Made by a program: the position numbers and the translations under genes | Assembly: GCA_004335635.1 (NCBI GenBank) | Contig: QAXH01004019.1 | Coordinates: 1-50,495, forward strand | Length of the DNA stretch: 50,495 bases | Reading direction: 5' to 3' | Source: Chloromonas sp. AAM2 | Lineage: Eukaryota; Chlorophyta; Chlorophyceae; Chlamydomonadales; Chlamydomonadaceae | Notes under the pieces: model-generated | What the model was told of the DNA's origin: nothing | The model's input: only the letters and a program-made list of their open reading frames with translations | Databases searched by the model: none | In this document: positions 1 to 12,273 of the stretch, in pieces | Layout of the letters: the number at the start of each line of letters is the position of its first letter | Numbering within the stretch: position 1 is the stretch's first letter

Positions 1-74
1 CTGTTGGCTGTTGCCATGTAGGGGCTGTTACCACACCATGCCGGCACCTTACGGAGAGCCTGCTGGCAACAAGG

Positions 75-193
75 TCTGCTAGCAGTTGTTCGGAGCTGGG
101 TGCTCGGGTGTGACTATATGAGGCGGCATGCGTCTAGTGCCCAATGAAGCGCTGCGGCGTAGAGGGTTGGCTGCCTTTCTGAGAGGAGAGCCA
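75..193 (+). repeat. Dispersed repeat, copy A
   Basis: Positions 75-190 match the reverse complement of 47110-47224 with only about six differences over more than 100 bp. The match covers a TGACTATATGAGGCGGCATG block and the following block up to CTGCCTTTCTG. A shorter part of the same family (161-193, core CCTTTCTGAGAGGAGAGCC) recurs at 30634-30662. The copies face opposite ways and have no coding content, so this looks like a fragment of a transposable element. Its true ends are not visible. Confidence 0.75.
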
Positions 194-1130
194 CATCAGA
201 TGTGCACGCACAGGCACAAGTGCATGAGTGACATTGTACCACAAGGTCAGGCTTGCGAAACATAAAGAAAGCCAGAGCAGTCGACGTGTTCCAGTGTTCG
301 CCTAACACACCAGCAAGTGAAGGGTAGGATTGACGACTGTCATTGTGTCTGGGGATGGTGGAAGAGCATGGAGTGCTCGCACAGAGCGCAGGCTGCTAGC
401 CAGTGCGGCTGCTGCGTCTTCCCTTCCGGACAGCGCCTGGGACGGAATGCATGACGCAGAAACGAGAACATGTCGTTTCCGAGCAACCCCGGGTGCTGCG
501 CGTTGAATGCGACCAGTGCGGCGGTTGCGTCGGACCTTAATTCGGTGGCTGCGTTTACCCTGGGACTCTAGTAGACACGACCGCATGCTCAAACCGCACA
601 CAGAAGCCACGACACGCTTGATTCTGTTCATGGCTGAATAATGCGATGACTGCGTGCACTTGACGGAGCGTTTCCTGATTGACGTTTACAGCACTGCCTA
701 TGCACACTGTGGAAGTTGTCCAGGTACCTCAGTGCAAACCAGGTGTGCCAGTGTATCCAAGACACCCTTTCTACGGACAGGGCGAGCCTGGCAGGGTGCA
801 GGTATGAGAGGCGTGGGTGGTGTCAGGGTAGCACGTGCACGCTTGCACAGTGGCATGGACAATGAGCTCAATGCGGCGTCCCTTGATGGCCAGCCACACA
901 AACACATCGGGAAAGGCAAGGCCCAGGAAAGGAAGAGAAACGAGCTCTGGAGCAAAGGCCACACAGGGGCTGGTCGGTTCACTTATGGACAAAGCATTTT
1001 CACTATCACTATCAAGCTTGACTAATTTTACAGCTTTTAAGGGGTAACTGCAAGGGGAATTGCACCCCATGGTGGGTCTATTAACCACCAATGCGAGATG
1101 CATGCACAAGTAAGTTACTGAAATGCCATG

Positions 1131-1335
1131 GTGTGTGTTGGCCCAACATGGGGTTTGGGTGGCACAGCGCCAGCCAATGGCTGGGCAGCAGCAGCATTAG
1201 GATTGGGTGGCGCAATTCCAGCGAGTGGCTGGGTCCAGCATCCCAGCCACTCGGTGGCATTGCACCACCCAGCCTGCTGCCCAGCCGGCGCTGTGCCACC
1301 CAGCCCCAACGCTGGGCCAACACACAGCAGAGGCT
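1131..1335. repeat. Long imperfect inverted repeat (foldback)
   Basis: The left arm (about 1131-1228) and the right arm (about 1236-1335) are reverse complements along nearly their whole length. The outer ends read GTGTGTTGGCCCA on the left and TGGGCCAACACAC on the right; the inner ends read GAGTGGCTGG and CCAGCCACTC. The loop is only a few bases. A transcript would form a hairpin of roughly 90 bp with some bulges. It lies about 400 bp before the first plausible exon of the transposon-like gene. It could be a foldback element or a small-RNA precursor; no target-site duplication is obvious. Confidence 0.75.
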
Positions 1336-1746
1336 TGGACTTAGCGGCGTTTGGGCTCGCACTCAATGCCATGTCCCGCCAGGGCCTGTTTGGAACGCCC
1401 ACACCACAGGTTCGTTAAATGCAAGTGGCAGTGTGTGCCATGGAGCTTACTTCCAGTGTGAGCAGTATCTCACTCTAAGAAGGAGCGGCCGCGTGGCACA
1501 GGCGTGGCACAGCTGAAGCAGCATTAGATGCAATGTTTGATGTGCAGGATGAGTCAGGCTGACGCATCAGAAGGTTCTGCGCAGTGTCTGCAGCAGTGTG
1601 AGTGTGTGTGTGTGTGTGGAGGGAAGGAGGAGATGTTTGAATCATCCTGTTATGAGGAGGGGGTGGAAAGTGTGGGAAAGTTGTATACGCAGCCTCAAGG
1701 CCTCGCGACTGGCGTTGCATATGCGTACTTATTATATCTACCAGCT

Positions 1747-4700
1747 ATGTCAGTTCCCAGGGACGGAGAGGCCCTCGCATTTACAAGCAACAAAAAAGAC
1801 GAAGGTGGCAATATCCAGCCGGCCACCAAGGTTACGTTCAAGCTCTATGGGCAGCACATACACACCGTTAGGACAGTACATAACTACGATTTGGGCTCCG
1901 TTGCGGGGCGAGGCGAGATTATGGCCGACATTGGTCGAGCACTGGCTAAGCACCTGCCAGTGCTTGATAGGATAGTGGACATCAGGTACCGATTCGCTCC
2001 AGTAGCTTTCGCTGCTGCTGTCAGCGATGTAGACTTGTGCCTGGAGCGCTGTGGATTGGTTTTGCTCGATTTCAAGGCCTTGAACCCAAGTGCCCTGGTT
2101 GCAACAAGGTCGCCCAGCAGCAGGACGCAGGCTACCCAGACAACGCTCGCAGCTGCAAGAGCGATGCAGACGTCCACACGTGGTATCTGATGGCAAAAAG
2201 GCGGAAATGCGTCAAATGCTCAGGTGAGACCCCCATGCAGCCTTGGCGCCTTGCACGCAGACACAGCCAGCAGTGGAGCCTTGTTTGACATATATACGCC
2301 TGATGCTGCAGGTGAATCCAATCCTGGAAAGGCCAGGACCTTCATGGACAGCGACCCGGCTGTCATGGCTCAGCTCCCTGCGCATTTTGCTCAGCTCATG
2401 CCTGTGACGTTGAGTTCCAGTTCTGACATGGACTCTCAGCTACTGCAGCTGCTTACCAGCCTCTCATCTCAGTGTGTCTCCAATGCAGCCATCATGGATG
2501 CGTTCAATCAGATGCACAACCTCAGCTTTGCTCATGACACGCTTGCGCGTGCCATCCAGCACAACACCAAGATCATGACTCAAGGCAAAGAGGTCAGTGG
2601 TTGTGACACAAGGCCAAGAAGATATCAGTGGCAGCAGTAACAGTATACTATGAGCATGCAACAGTAAGGCATGCAACAGCTAGGCATGCAACAGTTAGGC
2701 ATGCAAGGCATGCAACAGCAAGGCATGCAAGGCATGCAACAGCAAGGCATGCTACAGCTTGCGGTTGCATGCCTGAGCCTGACTCTAACCCTAACCCTTG
2801 GCGTGTCTTGCTGCGGCTGCAGGCACTCATGGTCAAGGCGGTCGTGGATCACAACCCTCGCAGTACTTGCCCGTGTACTGCTTGGAGATGTACCTCAAAC
2901 ACGTGCAAACCACTGAGCTGGACTACTTCACGGCATGGCAGCAGACGTTCACGTCACCCATCCTGCAGATTGCTTCGGGGTTCAAGCTGTCCAAGTTTGG
3001 CATGGTGACCATGCTCTCTGGTGATGGAATGGTGATGGGCAACTGGCTGGGCACCAGTGGCTTGTGGGCACTAGCACCCTACATGGCGGCTGTTTGTCTC
3101 AGGTGTCAGCTCCTTGCGCAGGTGAGAGGGAAGGCAGGTCTGTTGTAAGCCTGGTGTGTCATGCTCACGAACAGCAGCAGTCTGGTGTGTCATGCTCACG
3201 AACAGCAGCAGTGTTGCTTTGTCCATGTATGTACGTTGTGCACGGTCATGTGTGTACTGCGCTGTGCATGACCGCAGCCTGTGAGGCTCATCTACGTGGA
3301 CAACCCAGTTTACACCACTAGAGTACTCACAAGCATGTGCCCTACCCTTGGGGGCTTTTGGCCTGGGGACAAGGGTGTCCGCGGCGATGAATTTCACATG
3401 GTACAGCTCATCAGGGATACTGCAGTTGCCAACCACGCCAGGTGGCCGGAGGTTTGCGAGGAGCTTCTGAAGTGCTTTTGCGAGCCTCACCCCGTGGATG
3501 AGGCTGCCCTCAAGGGCAGGATGCAAGCTGACCCCAAGCTCAGCAAGGCACCACCTGGCGGTGGCACGTACGTGCGGAAGCTCATGCTTCCACCCCATGT
3601 CAGCCTGCCACGTCTGTTGAGCTGGATTAAGCGCTACCTGAGGGTGGTGGATGGTGCTGGAGTCTACCTGTTCACTTGGCAGTCAATTGGCGCACTTAAG
3701 CGCCTCATGGAGCACATCACAAAGTGGCGCTACTCAGGTGAGCCGTAGGCCATCGGCACCTACCCTATCTGTACTAATTCAACCCTACTAATTGGCCTCT
3801 ACATATCAAGTACATGCACACTCCTTATCACAGCTGTGTATTTGTACCCCCATGGCTAAAATGTCGTCTTAGAATACTACTTCCCCACTGAGACACCTCG
3901 CCAATGGGACACAAGGAACTGTCCCAGAACTGGCAAACATCTTGTTTTTTTTTTGGCAAACATCTTGTTTTTTTTGCTGTGTGTAACCAATGCACATACC
4001 TGTTTTGCACCATGCTACCAGTGAGCTTTCTTGGCTTAACGATTGTCAGGCGCGTAATTCTTGGAGAGATATTGTGTCTAGCTGCAGTACCATATGGTGA
4101 ACCATGAAAAGCCATGTAATGTTGATACCTAACTTAGGATTGTGTGTGCGTGTGCGTGTGTGTGTGTGTGTGCATGTACAGATCCCTGGGTCTGCATTGC
4201 AGCAGATTCATGGCTTCCCATGGACATGTACAACAAGAAACCAGCCAAGATTTCCACCGACCCACATAAGCTGCCTGTGTACCTTTCCAAGCGCAACACT
4301 TCACTCACAAAGAACTGGCACAACAGCGCCAACAGCCTGGCTCCCGGTGGTGCCACTGGTGACGAGCTCCTGGGGACCCTCGTCAAGCAGCGCGCCTTTC
4401 ACTGGAGCGTTGATAGGCTCATCACCCTGGGCAGGATGTCCAACCACCACCACTACCACTTACAGCTGTTGCTAGACATCAACAAGCAGTACCAAGCAGC
4501 AGGTCAGACCCCTCCCTATTCAAATGTGCCTGATCCATCAGCACTTCAGATCCAGCTGCCTTCTGACTTGAAGGACGGGTTGCTGACGGAGTGGCAGACG
4601 TTAGCGCCTGCAGCCTTGGCCAAGCCCAATCTGACGAATCCAGCCAAGGCCCAGATATTGAAGCAGGTCAAGGCAGTGCATGCATCACACCCAGCACCCC

Positions 4701-6493
4701 AACTCCAGCAGCCATCAGCCCTGGCTATGGCGGACTGCCCAAGGTCATGGCTGACATATGTGCCTCAGCCTGAGCCGGTAACCGTCCCTGCTGAGGAGAC
4801 ATGGGTTCCAGCTGAGCTATTGGCTGAGGTCAACAAACAGAGAGAGCAGCAGCCAGCCATGGCAGTGGACAGTGACACAGAGTCGGGCACAGAGGTTGGT
4901 GCAGCAGCCACCTTGGTGGGCTGTCATGAGGCAGCAAGCCCATCTCAGACGGACACATACACAGCCGTCACTCGCAAGCGTACAGCAGCCAGCCCCAGCA
5001 CAAGCAACAGCGAGGGCAAGGCCAGCCCATCCGGCAACCCTTCTGCTGCCCAAGCTGCTGCCTCACCTGCCAGCCCCATCACCCAGCATGCTGCCAAGAG
5101 AGCCAAGGCCTCCCCTCACAAACCTGCCCCTGCAAACCATACTCCTGCTTCCCCCACCAGAGCCACCACAGCCACATTCACTGCAGCCACTGCCATTGTG
5201 GCAGAACCCAGCAACAGACCTGCCGTCCCCAGGACAGCTGACACTGCAGCCACCATCGTTGCACCTGTTAAGAAGAAGCCAGTAGGATCAGCTGTTGTCA
5301 GTGGGGTGATGAAGAAGGTGGGCAACGGCGGGGTGGGCAACAGGTTTGCTAGGAGGCAGTTTGGGGGTGTGCCCAGGTCCTTACCTAACAAACCTGTGCC
5401 TATCTCCACACCAGCTGAGGTGCAGCTGTTCTTTGAGCTGAGACCCCAGTTTACAAAGAACGGACGTGTTGACTTCACTGGAATGTGCTCAGCATGGAAC
5501 ATGATGTTTAGCATGCAACGGACGTCAGGTGCACCTGCTGACCCAGCCATGTGCATCCACAGCAAAGATGCTAAGATGCTGGAGATCTTTCATCAGCAAC
5601 TAGTTACCAGTGCCAAATCCAGGGCTGGACACTTGCTGGACCAGGCTTTGGCTCTTGCTGAACCCAGTGCTGCTATTGGTGTTGAGTCATACACAGATTC
5701 AGACACAGAGGCTGGTGCAGCTGCCACCTTGATGGGCCTACACAAGGCAGAAAGTCTATCTCAGATGGATACATACACGGCCGCCACTCGCAAGCGTACA
5801 GCAGCTGCACCACCACCTGGCATCCCACCAGCTGCTGCCACGGCACCAGCAACTGCCACGGCACCAGCAGCTGCCACATCATCACAAGGAAAGAGCAACT
5901 ACTGCAGGAGATGTGCCTACTTTGGTGGAGTAAAAGCGCTATTGAAAGGGCACAAGCCGAGTTGCCCCTATCGACACATTGCACTGCCTGGGGGGAAGTT
6001 TGACAAGCTAGGGGTTAGTGAGATAATGGGTAAGGGCACACATTTAGCTGCCACGGCACCAGCAGGCGCCACATCATCACAGGGAAAGAGCAACTACTGC
6101 AGGAGATGTGCCTACTTTGGTGGAGTAAAAGCGCTATTGAAAGGGCACAAGCCGAGTTGCCCCTATCAACACATTGCACTGCCTGGGGGGAAGTTTGACA
6201 AGCTAGGGGTTAGTGAGATAATGGGCAAGGGCCAACGTTTAGCTGCCACGGCACCAGCAGCCGCCACAGCACCAGCAGCCGCCACAGCACCAGCAGCTGC
6301 ACCACCACCTGGCATCACACCAGCTGCTGCCACGGCACCAGCAACTGCCACGGCACCAGCAGCTGCCACATCATCACAGGGAAAGAGCAACTACTGCAGG
6401 AGATGTGCCTACTTTGGTGGAGTGAAAGCGCTATTGACAGGGCACAAGCCGAGCAACACATCGCACTGCCTGGGGGAAAGTTTGACAGGCTAG
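1747..6493 (+). CDS. Transposon-like protein with DUF6729-like zinc ribbon and C-terminal zinc-finger repeats
   Basis: Phases support exons at about 2022-2223, 2312-2596, 2823-3121, 3278-3737 and 4182-6493. A preceding open segment (about 1747-1985, ATG at 1747) is probably exon 1, but its join to exon 2 could not be resolved. Exon 2 encodes a zinc ribbon, CPGC at 2091-2102 and CVKC just before its donor. It is followed by a segment with DPAVMAQLP, then VDNPVY early in the 3278 exon. From memory this order resembles DUF6729-type proteins of transposable elements in algae, fungi and animals. The last exon has a long Pro/Ala-rich tract, an internal duplication, and three copies of a module with a C-x2-C-x12-H-x3-C pattern. 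The third copy has lost ten bases, so the frame stops at 6491-6493. Catalytic residues were not assigned. It could be a domesticated gene or a decaying element. Confidence 0.6.
2654..2757 (+). repeat. Tandem GGCATGCAACAG repeat in an intron
   Basis: About seven imperfect copies of a unit built on GGCATGCAACAG lie in the intron between the 2312 and 2823 exons of the transposon-like gene. Spacing is irregular (8-14 bp) and there are no unique spacers, so it is a minisatellite. Two CCCTAA units follow at about 2786-2797. Confidence 0.7.
3150..3213 (+). repeat. Direct duplication (about 32 bp, two copies) in an intron
   Basis: Two adjacent copies of a unit running from CTGGTGTGTCATGCTCACG to AACAGCAGCAG lie in the intron before the 3278 exon. 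This is a recent-looking local tandem duplication with no coding role. Confidence 0.7.
4138..4175 (+). repeat. (GT)n-rich microsatellite before an acceptor
   Basis: A TG/CG-rich run ends a few bases before the acceptor at 4180-4181 (TGTACAG). It sits where a polypyrimidine tract would be expected. In one frame it is open and artificially extends the following exon upstream. Confidence 0.7.
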
Positions 6494-6537
6494 GGGTTAG
6501 TGAGATTATGGGTAAGGGCACACATTTAATTGCTTAG
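5870..6537 (+). repeat. Three tandem copies of a zinc-finger-like coding module
   Basis: Within the last exon of the transposon-like gene a module of about 55 residues is repeated at roughly 5870-6050, 6065-6245 and 6362-6537. It begins near SSQGKSNYCRRC and ends near VSEIMGKG. Each copy carries a CRRC pair followed by GHKPSC, a likely zinc-binding set. Copies 1 and 2 are nearly identical. Copy 3 lacks ten bases after 6453, which removes the second half of the finger and shifts the frame to a stop at 6491. Pro/Ala-rich linkers separate the modules. Confidence 0.8.
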
Positions 6538-6978
6538 GAGACCACCATCCTAGTGGTTCCGTGTAGGAAGCCTATGCTGTATTATTGTGACAGGCTAGGA
6601 ACTCAAGAGTGCGTGGGCAAGGGCACAGATGAGATTGATTATGGGTCCACCCTCCGGTGAATTTCAACTGACCCACTGTAGGCAGTGTGATTGCCCATGT
6701 CCTGATTTGACTCTCAAATAAACATTTGATGAGTTTTGAAAGGAGGTGTGACCAAAGATAGCCTGACGATGCATCATAGCATCAACGCTGGAGTGTGCAC
6801 CTGATATGAGCACCCTTGAGGATCAGGAATGATGTGTGAGTGAGCATGCAAGATTTGCTTGTGCGCGGTGTCCCAGTTGGACTGCCAGATGTTGTTGATA
6901 ACATGATATGACTATGGGCTGCCAAGTAGTGCACTGAACAGCGTAGGCAGATTCCCCCCAAGTGACCAGTTATAGACC

Positions 6979-7080
6979 AGCCCCCCCCCCTCTCCTTCCC
7001 CTGCCAGCAGCCCTCATCCGCTTCTTTCCCTCTTTCTTCGCTTTGCTCATCTTCCTTTCCCTCCCTCTTCCTCCTCATAC
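6979..7080 (+). repeat. Polypyrimidine tract
   Basis: About 100 bases are almost entirely C and T, starting with an uninterrupted C run. The tract lies in convergent intergenic DNA. Such tracts can form triplex structures, but nothing here proves a function. Confidence 0.7.
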
Positions 7081-7942
7081 CCGGAATACTTCTCTTGTTT
7101 GTGCGTGTGCGTATGTCACTGTCTGGTGTGCTGACGTTTGTACCTTGACCGTTTGGACACAGGCTTTGTTTGCAAGCAATGAGAAGCTGTCTGGCTTGTC
7201 TGTCAAGCACATTCACAAGTCCTGTAGTGTTTCAACATTCGCCTGTGCAATCAAATGTCATGTGACGCCGGCAGAGATGTGAGAGACTGGAAACATCTTT
7301 TTGTCGTTTTACAAACGAAACACTTTCTGACGCCTAAGATGGAGCAAACACACCTCAAGCAAGGGTGTACACGGACCTGCCTATATCATGTATAGATGAT
7401 GGTACATTCTGATAGACCCGAGGTAGCCCTGGCTGCAGCATGCCTTGAGGTCCAGTGTGCATGACAAGCACTTCACTACTCATCCATGCGCTGGCTGCAG
7501 ATGCAAACCACTGGTTGCCAATCACCGCTGATGGACCTCTGGGCCAAATCGTTTAGTTGAATTGAAATGAGTGGCGGCGGCGTCCATGGGAAGCCGTGCA
7601 CCCAGGTCGTAAGGCAGAGTCACGATGTTTGTGTGTAATTGTAAGTGAGGTCTACAATTTGGCGATTGGGGTCAACTAGCTGTATGAATCCACACCTGTC
7701 GGGCTGTCCACACTGCGCAATGCCAGTGCCATGGTGATGTATCCAAGTGCATTCCCTTTACCGATCGCCAGATTTCTGACGGGCCTGTGTGGTTTATGCT
7801 TGTTCTTTAATACTCGAACCCTCAACCTCTGTCTTCCCCTGGCCAGTCTCGTCCCTTGCATTTTATTGAGCAGTGGCAGCACCTGACCTGCAACTCACCA
7901 CGTGACTCAACCCGTACTCTGGTCCAGTCATGTTCACAAAGC

Positions 7943-7952
7943 TTACATTACA
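7943..7952 (-). promoter_or_regulatory. Probable poly(A) signals of CCT4 (two TGTAA)
   Basis: On the minus strand TGTAA occurs twice back to back about 50 nt after the CCT4 stop codon. TGTAA is the common poly(A) signal in chlorophyte green algae. This supports the lineage call and the predicted end of the gene. Confidence 0.6.
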
Positions 7953-8001
7953 GTGAGCAGCGGTCAAAAAAAAGAAGTTTGCCGCTTCGGCTTTTTTTTC
8001 T

Positions 8002-11000
8002 TCACCGCACGGGCACGATGTCATCAATCTTGAGAATCATGCGGACACACTCTGTTGCAAGGGTGAGCGCGCTGCTGGTGACCAGTAGAGGCTGTACCAC
8101 GTTCTCCTCCAACATGTTGGTGATGGTGCCCTGCGCAATGGTGCATGGAGTGCCATCTCACAACATGCACACATTGAAAGGATGAGCGCTCACACACAGG
8201 ACATAAGCCGATGCAGGGACTTACAGGGCCAGCAGTGAGAGGCCTCGACTAGACTAGGCTAGACTTTTGAATAGTTCTACGAGTACAGTGCTGCTGCCTG
8301 GGTCATCCCAATTGAGCATGTGATCGTTCGCCCACCTTTTTGACATTAATTCCGGCATATTTTTCGCCATTGGCGTGAAGCTTGCGCAGCTCCGTGACGA
8401 TTTGAATGGGGTTGAGACCCGCGTTCTCTGACAGTGTGTAAGGCACCACTTCAAGGGCCTCAGCAAATGCACGTGTGCAGAAGCTCTCCATGCCCTGCAG
8501 GCGCATGCATGCACGCATGGGCAGGTTGAGCATGTTATTCAACCACTGGAACCGCCTACCCCCTGCGCCTGCTGTGTGCCATACACGTTCAACAGCACGT
8601 CATGAGAAGCAAACAGCACAACAATGGCTTGCTGGCGTAGTGATTTCAATGCAAGGTCAGATTAACATTGTGCCTCACCACTGTGCATCACGCGCTGCTA
8701 CTTGCAAACCCATCCCTGGCTGGCTAGCACTGACTATCAGCAGCCCTCCTTCCCTTCGTCCTCTTTCCCCTCACGTGGTCTGATGTCCTATGCCCTCTCA
8801 CGCCTCAACCATGCAATGGCTCCAACGCAAAAAGCATTCTCGCACCATGAGTGTCTTCGCCCAGTTGGATAGCTGCAGATTGAGCTCCATCTCTGGCGCT
8901 GCCCCGCCCGCCAGCAGGAAGCGCTTGTTGACCAGGCAGCGGATCACGCACAGCGCGTCATGCAGCGACCGGTCAGCCTCCTCGAGCACCTGCGCGCAAA
9001 CAGGGCATACTCAAGTGTCATATGCCTGGGCAATGCGCAAATGTACCAGACTAGGAAGACTGGTCTAGAACTTTCTTCCTTAAAAAGAATTGCTCTAGGA
9101 ATCTTGGCAATGAGCAAACACACAAAAGCAGGAGCAGGTCCAGCTGGGTAAACAGGACGTACTTGAGTGATGTACGCCTAAACAATTGGCAAACAGGCTA
9201 GGGCAGGAACGCTGCTCTAGCAGTTACTCAGACTGGCTGACAAACCTGATCTGAAGTGTGCAGCAACCGTTGAGTTGTCAGCAGGCTTGTTGACAGCTGG
9301 CTACCAGACAGCCGCTGCAGCACCAGGCGTGCCTTGCACACCCACCATCTTGTTCGAGCCTCTTAGCAGCACTGTCGCCGTCCGCCCCTTGTTGTGGATG
9401 CCGGTCACCTTGACCACGCGGCCCTTGCCCACCTCCACCTCCTCCACAAGGTCCGCAGTGCCTAGTTTCTCGGGCTTCATGTGGTCGATGTGTGCGATGG
9501 GAAGGCAGTTCAGCGTCTGCGTGGGGACAGTGCAGGCGAGGAGGCAGAGCAATCAACACGGCATGTGGCAAGACGCAGCATGTCAGGCTTGGTGTAGGCA
9601 TGAATGCAAGAACAAACACTACTCGTACAATGCAACCAAGCCTCATACTGCCTGTTTGTGTGCCTCCATAGCTCGGCCTGCTTCCATAGCCTGCCTCTTG
9701 TCCTGCCTCAATAGCCCGGCCCAATGACGACAACAGGCCTACCAGTAAACCTTAGCCACACTCGTTTTCGTCTACTAGCCTCTTGGCTCTTGGCTATGCT
9801 CTCCCTTCCTGGTGTTGCTCATCCAGTGTGCTCATCCAGAAGCGTTTCATAGGCGACAGGTGCATTCCGCCCCTCTCTCTCATGCACTTACATTGGCAAT
9901 GAACTCAATGTCACTTCGCTCGATGTCCCTGACCACCATGATCTTGGCCTTTGCCAGGTAGTGCAGCGACAGCTCAGTGGTGGCATCCCGCAGAATGGAC
10001 TTTTGGATGAGCAGCACGTTGCAGCCGGAGGCCTTGATCTTCTTCACAAGGCCCAGGATGTAGTTACGCTCCTCCTTGTACACCCTGGCATGACAGGCAC
10101 AAAACAACACCATCTCACAACATGCATGCAACATGATGGGCCGAGATGGAAAACCATGCACGTTGGCAGCGGATGACCCCAGCAGGCGGAACCTGCATTA
10201 CCGTTTTCTGATTTGGCACACGGACAGTCCACAAGTGTCCAATCCTGGTGCATGCGGATGCCTTGTTCGTCATAGCTTGGTGACGTGAATTTCATTGTTT
10301 GTACAGTTCTGTCATGTCCTGCACTATCATGGCATACGCTGACTATTGAACATTCTTAGTTGGTTTTCGTTTTGTTGAACTGGGCACTCCAAGAACGATG
10401 CTGATCTGCAAGAAGAGATAGGTTTCCAGATGTCGGGGAATTCATGAACAAATAGTTCTCATGCATCTCAAAGCACGGATAGGTTTTCCTGGCCAAGGAA
10501 TTCAAAACGTTGCGCGCACCTGTCCATCTGTGTGTAGTCTGAAACAATGACGTTGTTCTCCAGATCCGCCTTTGGTGGCGACACACAGAATTGAATGAGG
10601 GCTATCTTTGCCCCCTCAATGCGCGTCGGCCCACCAGCGGCCTTGGACGCCTTCTGGTCGAACACCAGCCCATCCACCAGACTGCTGTCGTCGATGGTGC
10701 CGCCGGGCTTGGCAATCACTTGGATGTCGCGCAGATCCAACCTGCGGGCAGGATGGGCCATGGCAATGACATTGGCATTGTTTGTAATGGTGGCTTAACA
10801 GGTGCCTGTAACTGATGAATTGACAGAGCACACGCCGCTTGGAAGACTGTCCATGGCCAAGACAGATGTCCATTCTCCCTTGATAACTCTGCAGCGCCTT
10901 GTTTGCAGTTCTTCTGATCGCCTGTGCCTAAGAACAGCACATATGCATGCCGCGCCTGCCCAACCCTGTTGACTCACATGTTTGGCCTTGCTGGGTCGAT

Positions 11001-12273
11001 GACTGAGAGCACGGAGTCCACCGCCATGGGTGCCAACAGGCTGCTGTACTGCGACACCACCTTGCTGCTTAGAGACCTGCAGGACAGCAACAGGACACAT
11101 CATACACGTAAGTATGCACAGGCACTGACCACGTGACATGGACAGGATTGCTTGCAGCTCGTCGATGCTGATGTACTGCCTGCTACATCGTGTGCGCATG
11201 CACAGGTTGTTTGCCATGTTAGCAACAACCAAACGGTTCCCATCGTACGGCTGTAAAGGCCAGGTTTGGTGACCCTGGTTCGGCTGCTGAGTCAGGCATG
11301 ATGAGATGGTAGTTGGCTAGGTCTCTTGAGACTCACGTGGTGGCAGCACGGATCAACGACTCCCGGTCCTCCAAGTTCACTGGGATGGCCACCGATTCCA
11401 AGATCTGAAAGCAACCATTCATGCAGCAGGCTGTACTTTCAGGAGATGAGGTTGACCAGCAAGAAGCCCGTTCTATTGCAAACTATGATATCGTTAGCAA
11501 ACATGCGTCAGTGGCGGATGCCCGGTATGCCCAGAGGCTGCACACAGCAGCAGGCCCTGTTTGTCCGCCATGAGAACATATTGATCGGACCCATTGATCT
11601 GTAGTCCTTCTCACCTGACATGCCTTCTGCGCTGCCTTGTCAAATGAATCAGAAATGACTGTGGGGTGCACGCCCTTCTCAAGCAACTGCTGGCATTTCT
11701 GTAACAAAGCGCCGCAGACGACTACCACAGATGTTGTGCCATCTCCAGCCACCACGTCCTGCAGGCCAAAAAAGGATGGTACAGGTCATGCGTGCAGGCC
11801 ATGATGCTGCCATGGCCAGTGTTGATCTGAGCATGATGGCGCACCTGTGACTTGGAGAGCTCCACCAGCATCTTGGCGGCTGGCTGTGTGACTGTCATCT
11901 TTTGGAGAATGGTAGCACCGTCATTGGTGATGATCACCTCACCGTTAGGGGCAGAGACCTGCATGGAGGATGTGATGACCTGTGATCCGACCTTTCGAAG
12001 GCACGCAGGACTAAACGAGGACTGAACTGAGACGCACCATCTTGTCCATGCCTCGCGGGCCCAGACTGGTGCGCACAGCATCGGCGACCGCCTTGGCACT
12101 TTCAATGTTGGTGGTACGCACATCCTTCTTCTTGGCGCTCTCTCTACGGTAGCGCGGGCAAGGGCTCCGTGTCAGGAAGCACACCAGCAGAAGCACATGG
12201 GACGAACAGCAATATTCAGCACGGGATAGGCGACCTACTTGTACAGTTCGGTCTTCCTTCCTTGAACAGCCAT
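8002..12273 (-). CDS. CCT4: T-complex protein 1 subunit delta (CCT4)
   Basis: This is the delta subunit of the cytosolic chaperonin CCT/TRiC, which folds actin, tubulin and other proteins in an ATP-driven double ring. Twelve exons join in phase: 12273-12239, 12143-12038, 11958-11845, 11758-11615, 11404-11337, 11076-10978, 10741-10520, 10084-9892, 9516-9346, 8989-8846, 8494-8336 and 8130-8002. They give 527 aa, the normal family length. Equatorial ATP-binding motifs are present: [17 protein letters not shown] and GDGTTSVVV (GDGTT at residues 90-94). The middle holds [14 protein letters not shown] and [10 protein letters not shown], close to yeast and human CCT4. The usual GGGAPE appears as AGGAAPE, a conservative change. 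The ATG at 12273 is the first in frame and gives the expected short N-terminus. The gene looks intact. Confidence 0.97.

Larger units (their letters stand above)
1..1500. other. Non-coding, repeat-bearing left flank
   Basis: I see no convincing coding exon on either strand; the open frames here are short and lack splice-linked continuation or recognisable motifs. The stretch holds a copy of a dispersed repeat at 75-193 and a long imperfect inverted repeat at 1131-1335, both listed separately. The rest looks like ordinary intergenic DNA upstream of the transposon-like gene. Confidence 0.6.
6494..8001. other. Intergenic region between the transposon-like gene and CCT4
   Basis: No coding exon is supported. 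An AATAAA occurs at 6717-6722. A strongly pyrimidine-rich tract of about 100 bases runs from 6979 to 7080. The right end contains the short 3' untranslated region of CCT4 with two TGTAA signals on the minus strand at 7943-7952. The gene on the left and CCT4 on the right converge here. Confidence 0.65.

Noticed and set aside
2654..2757. Regular repeat considered as a CRISPR-like array
   Set aside because: Units are directly tandem without unique spacers, and the context is a eukaryotic intron.
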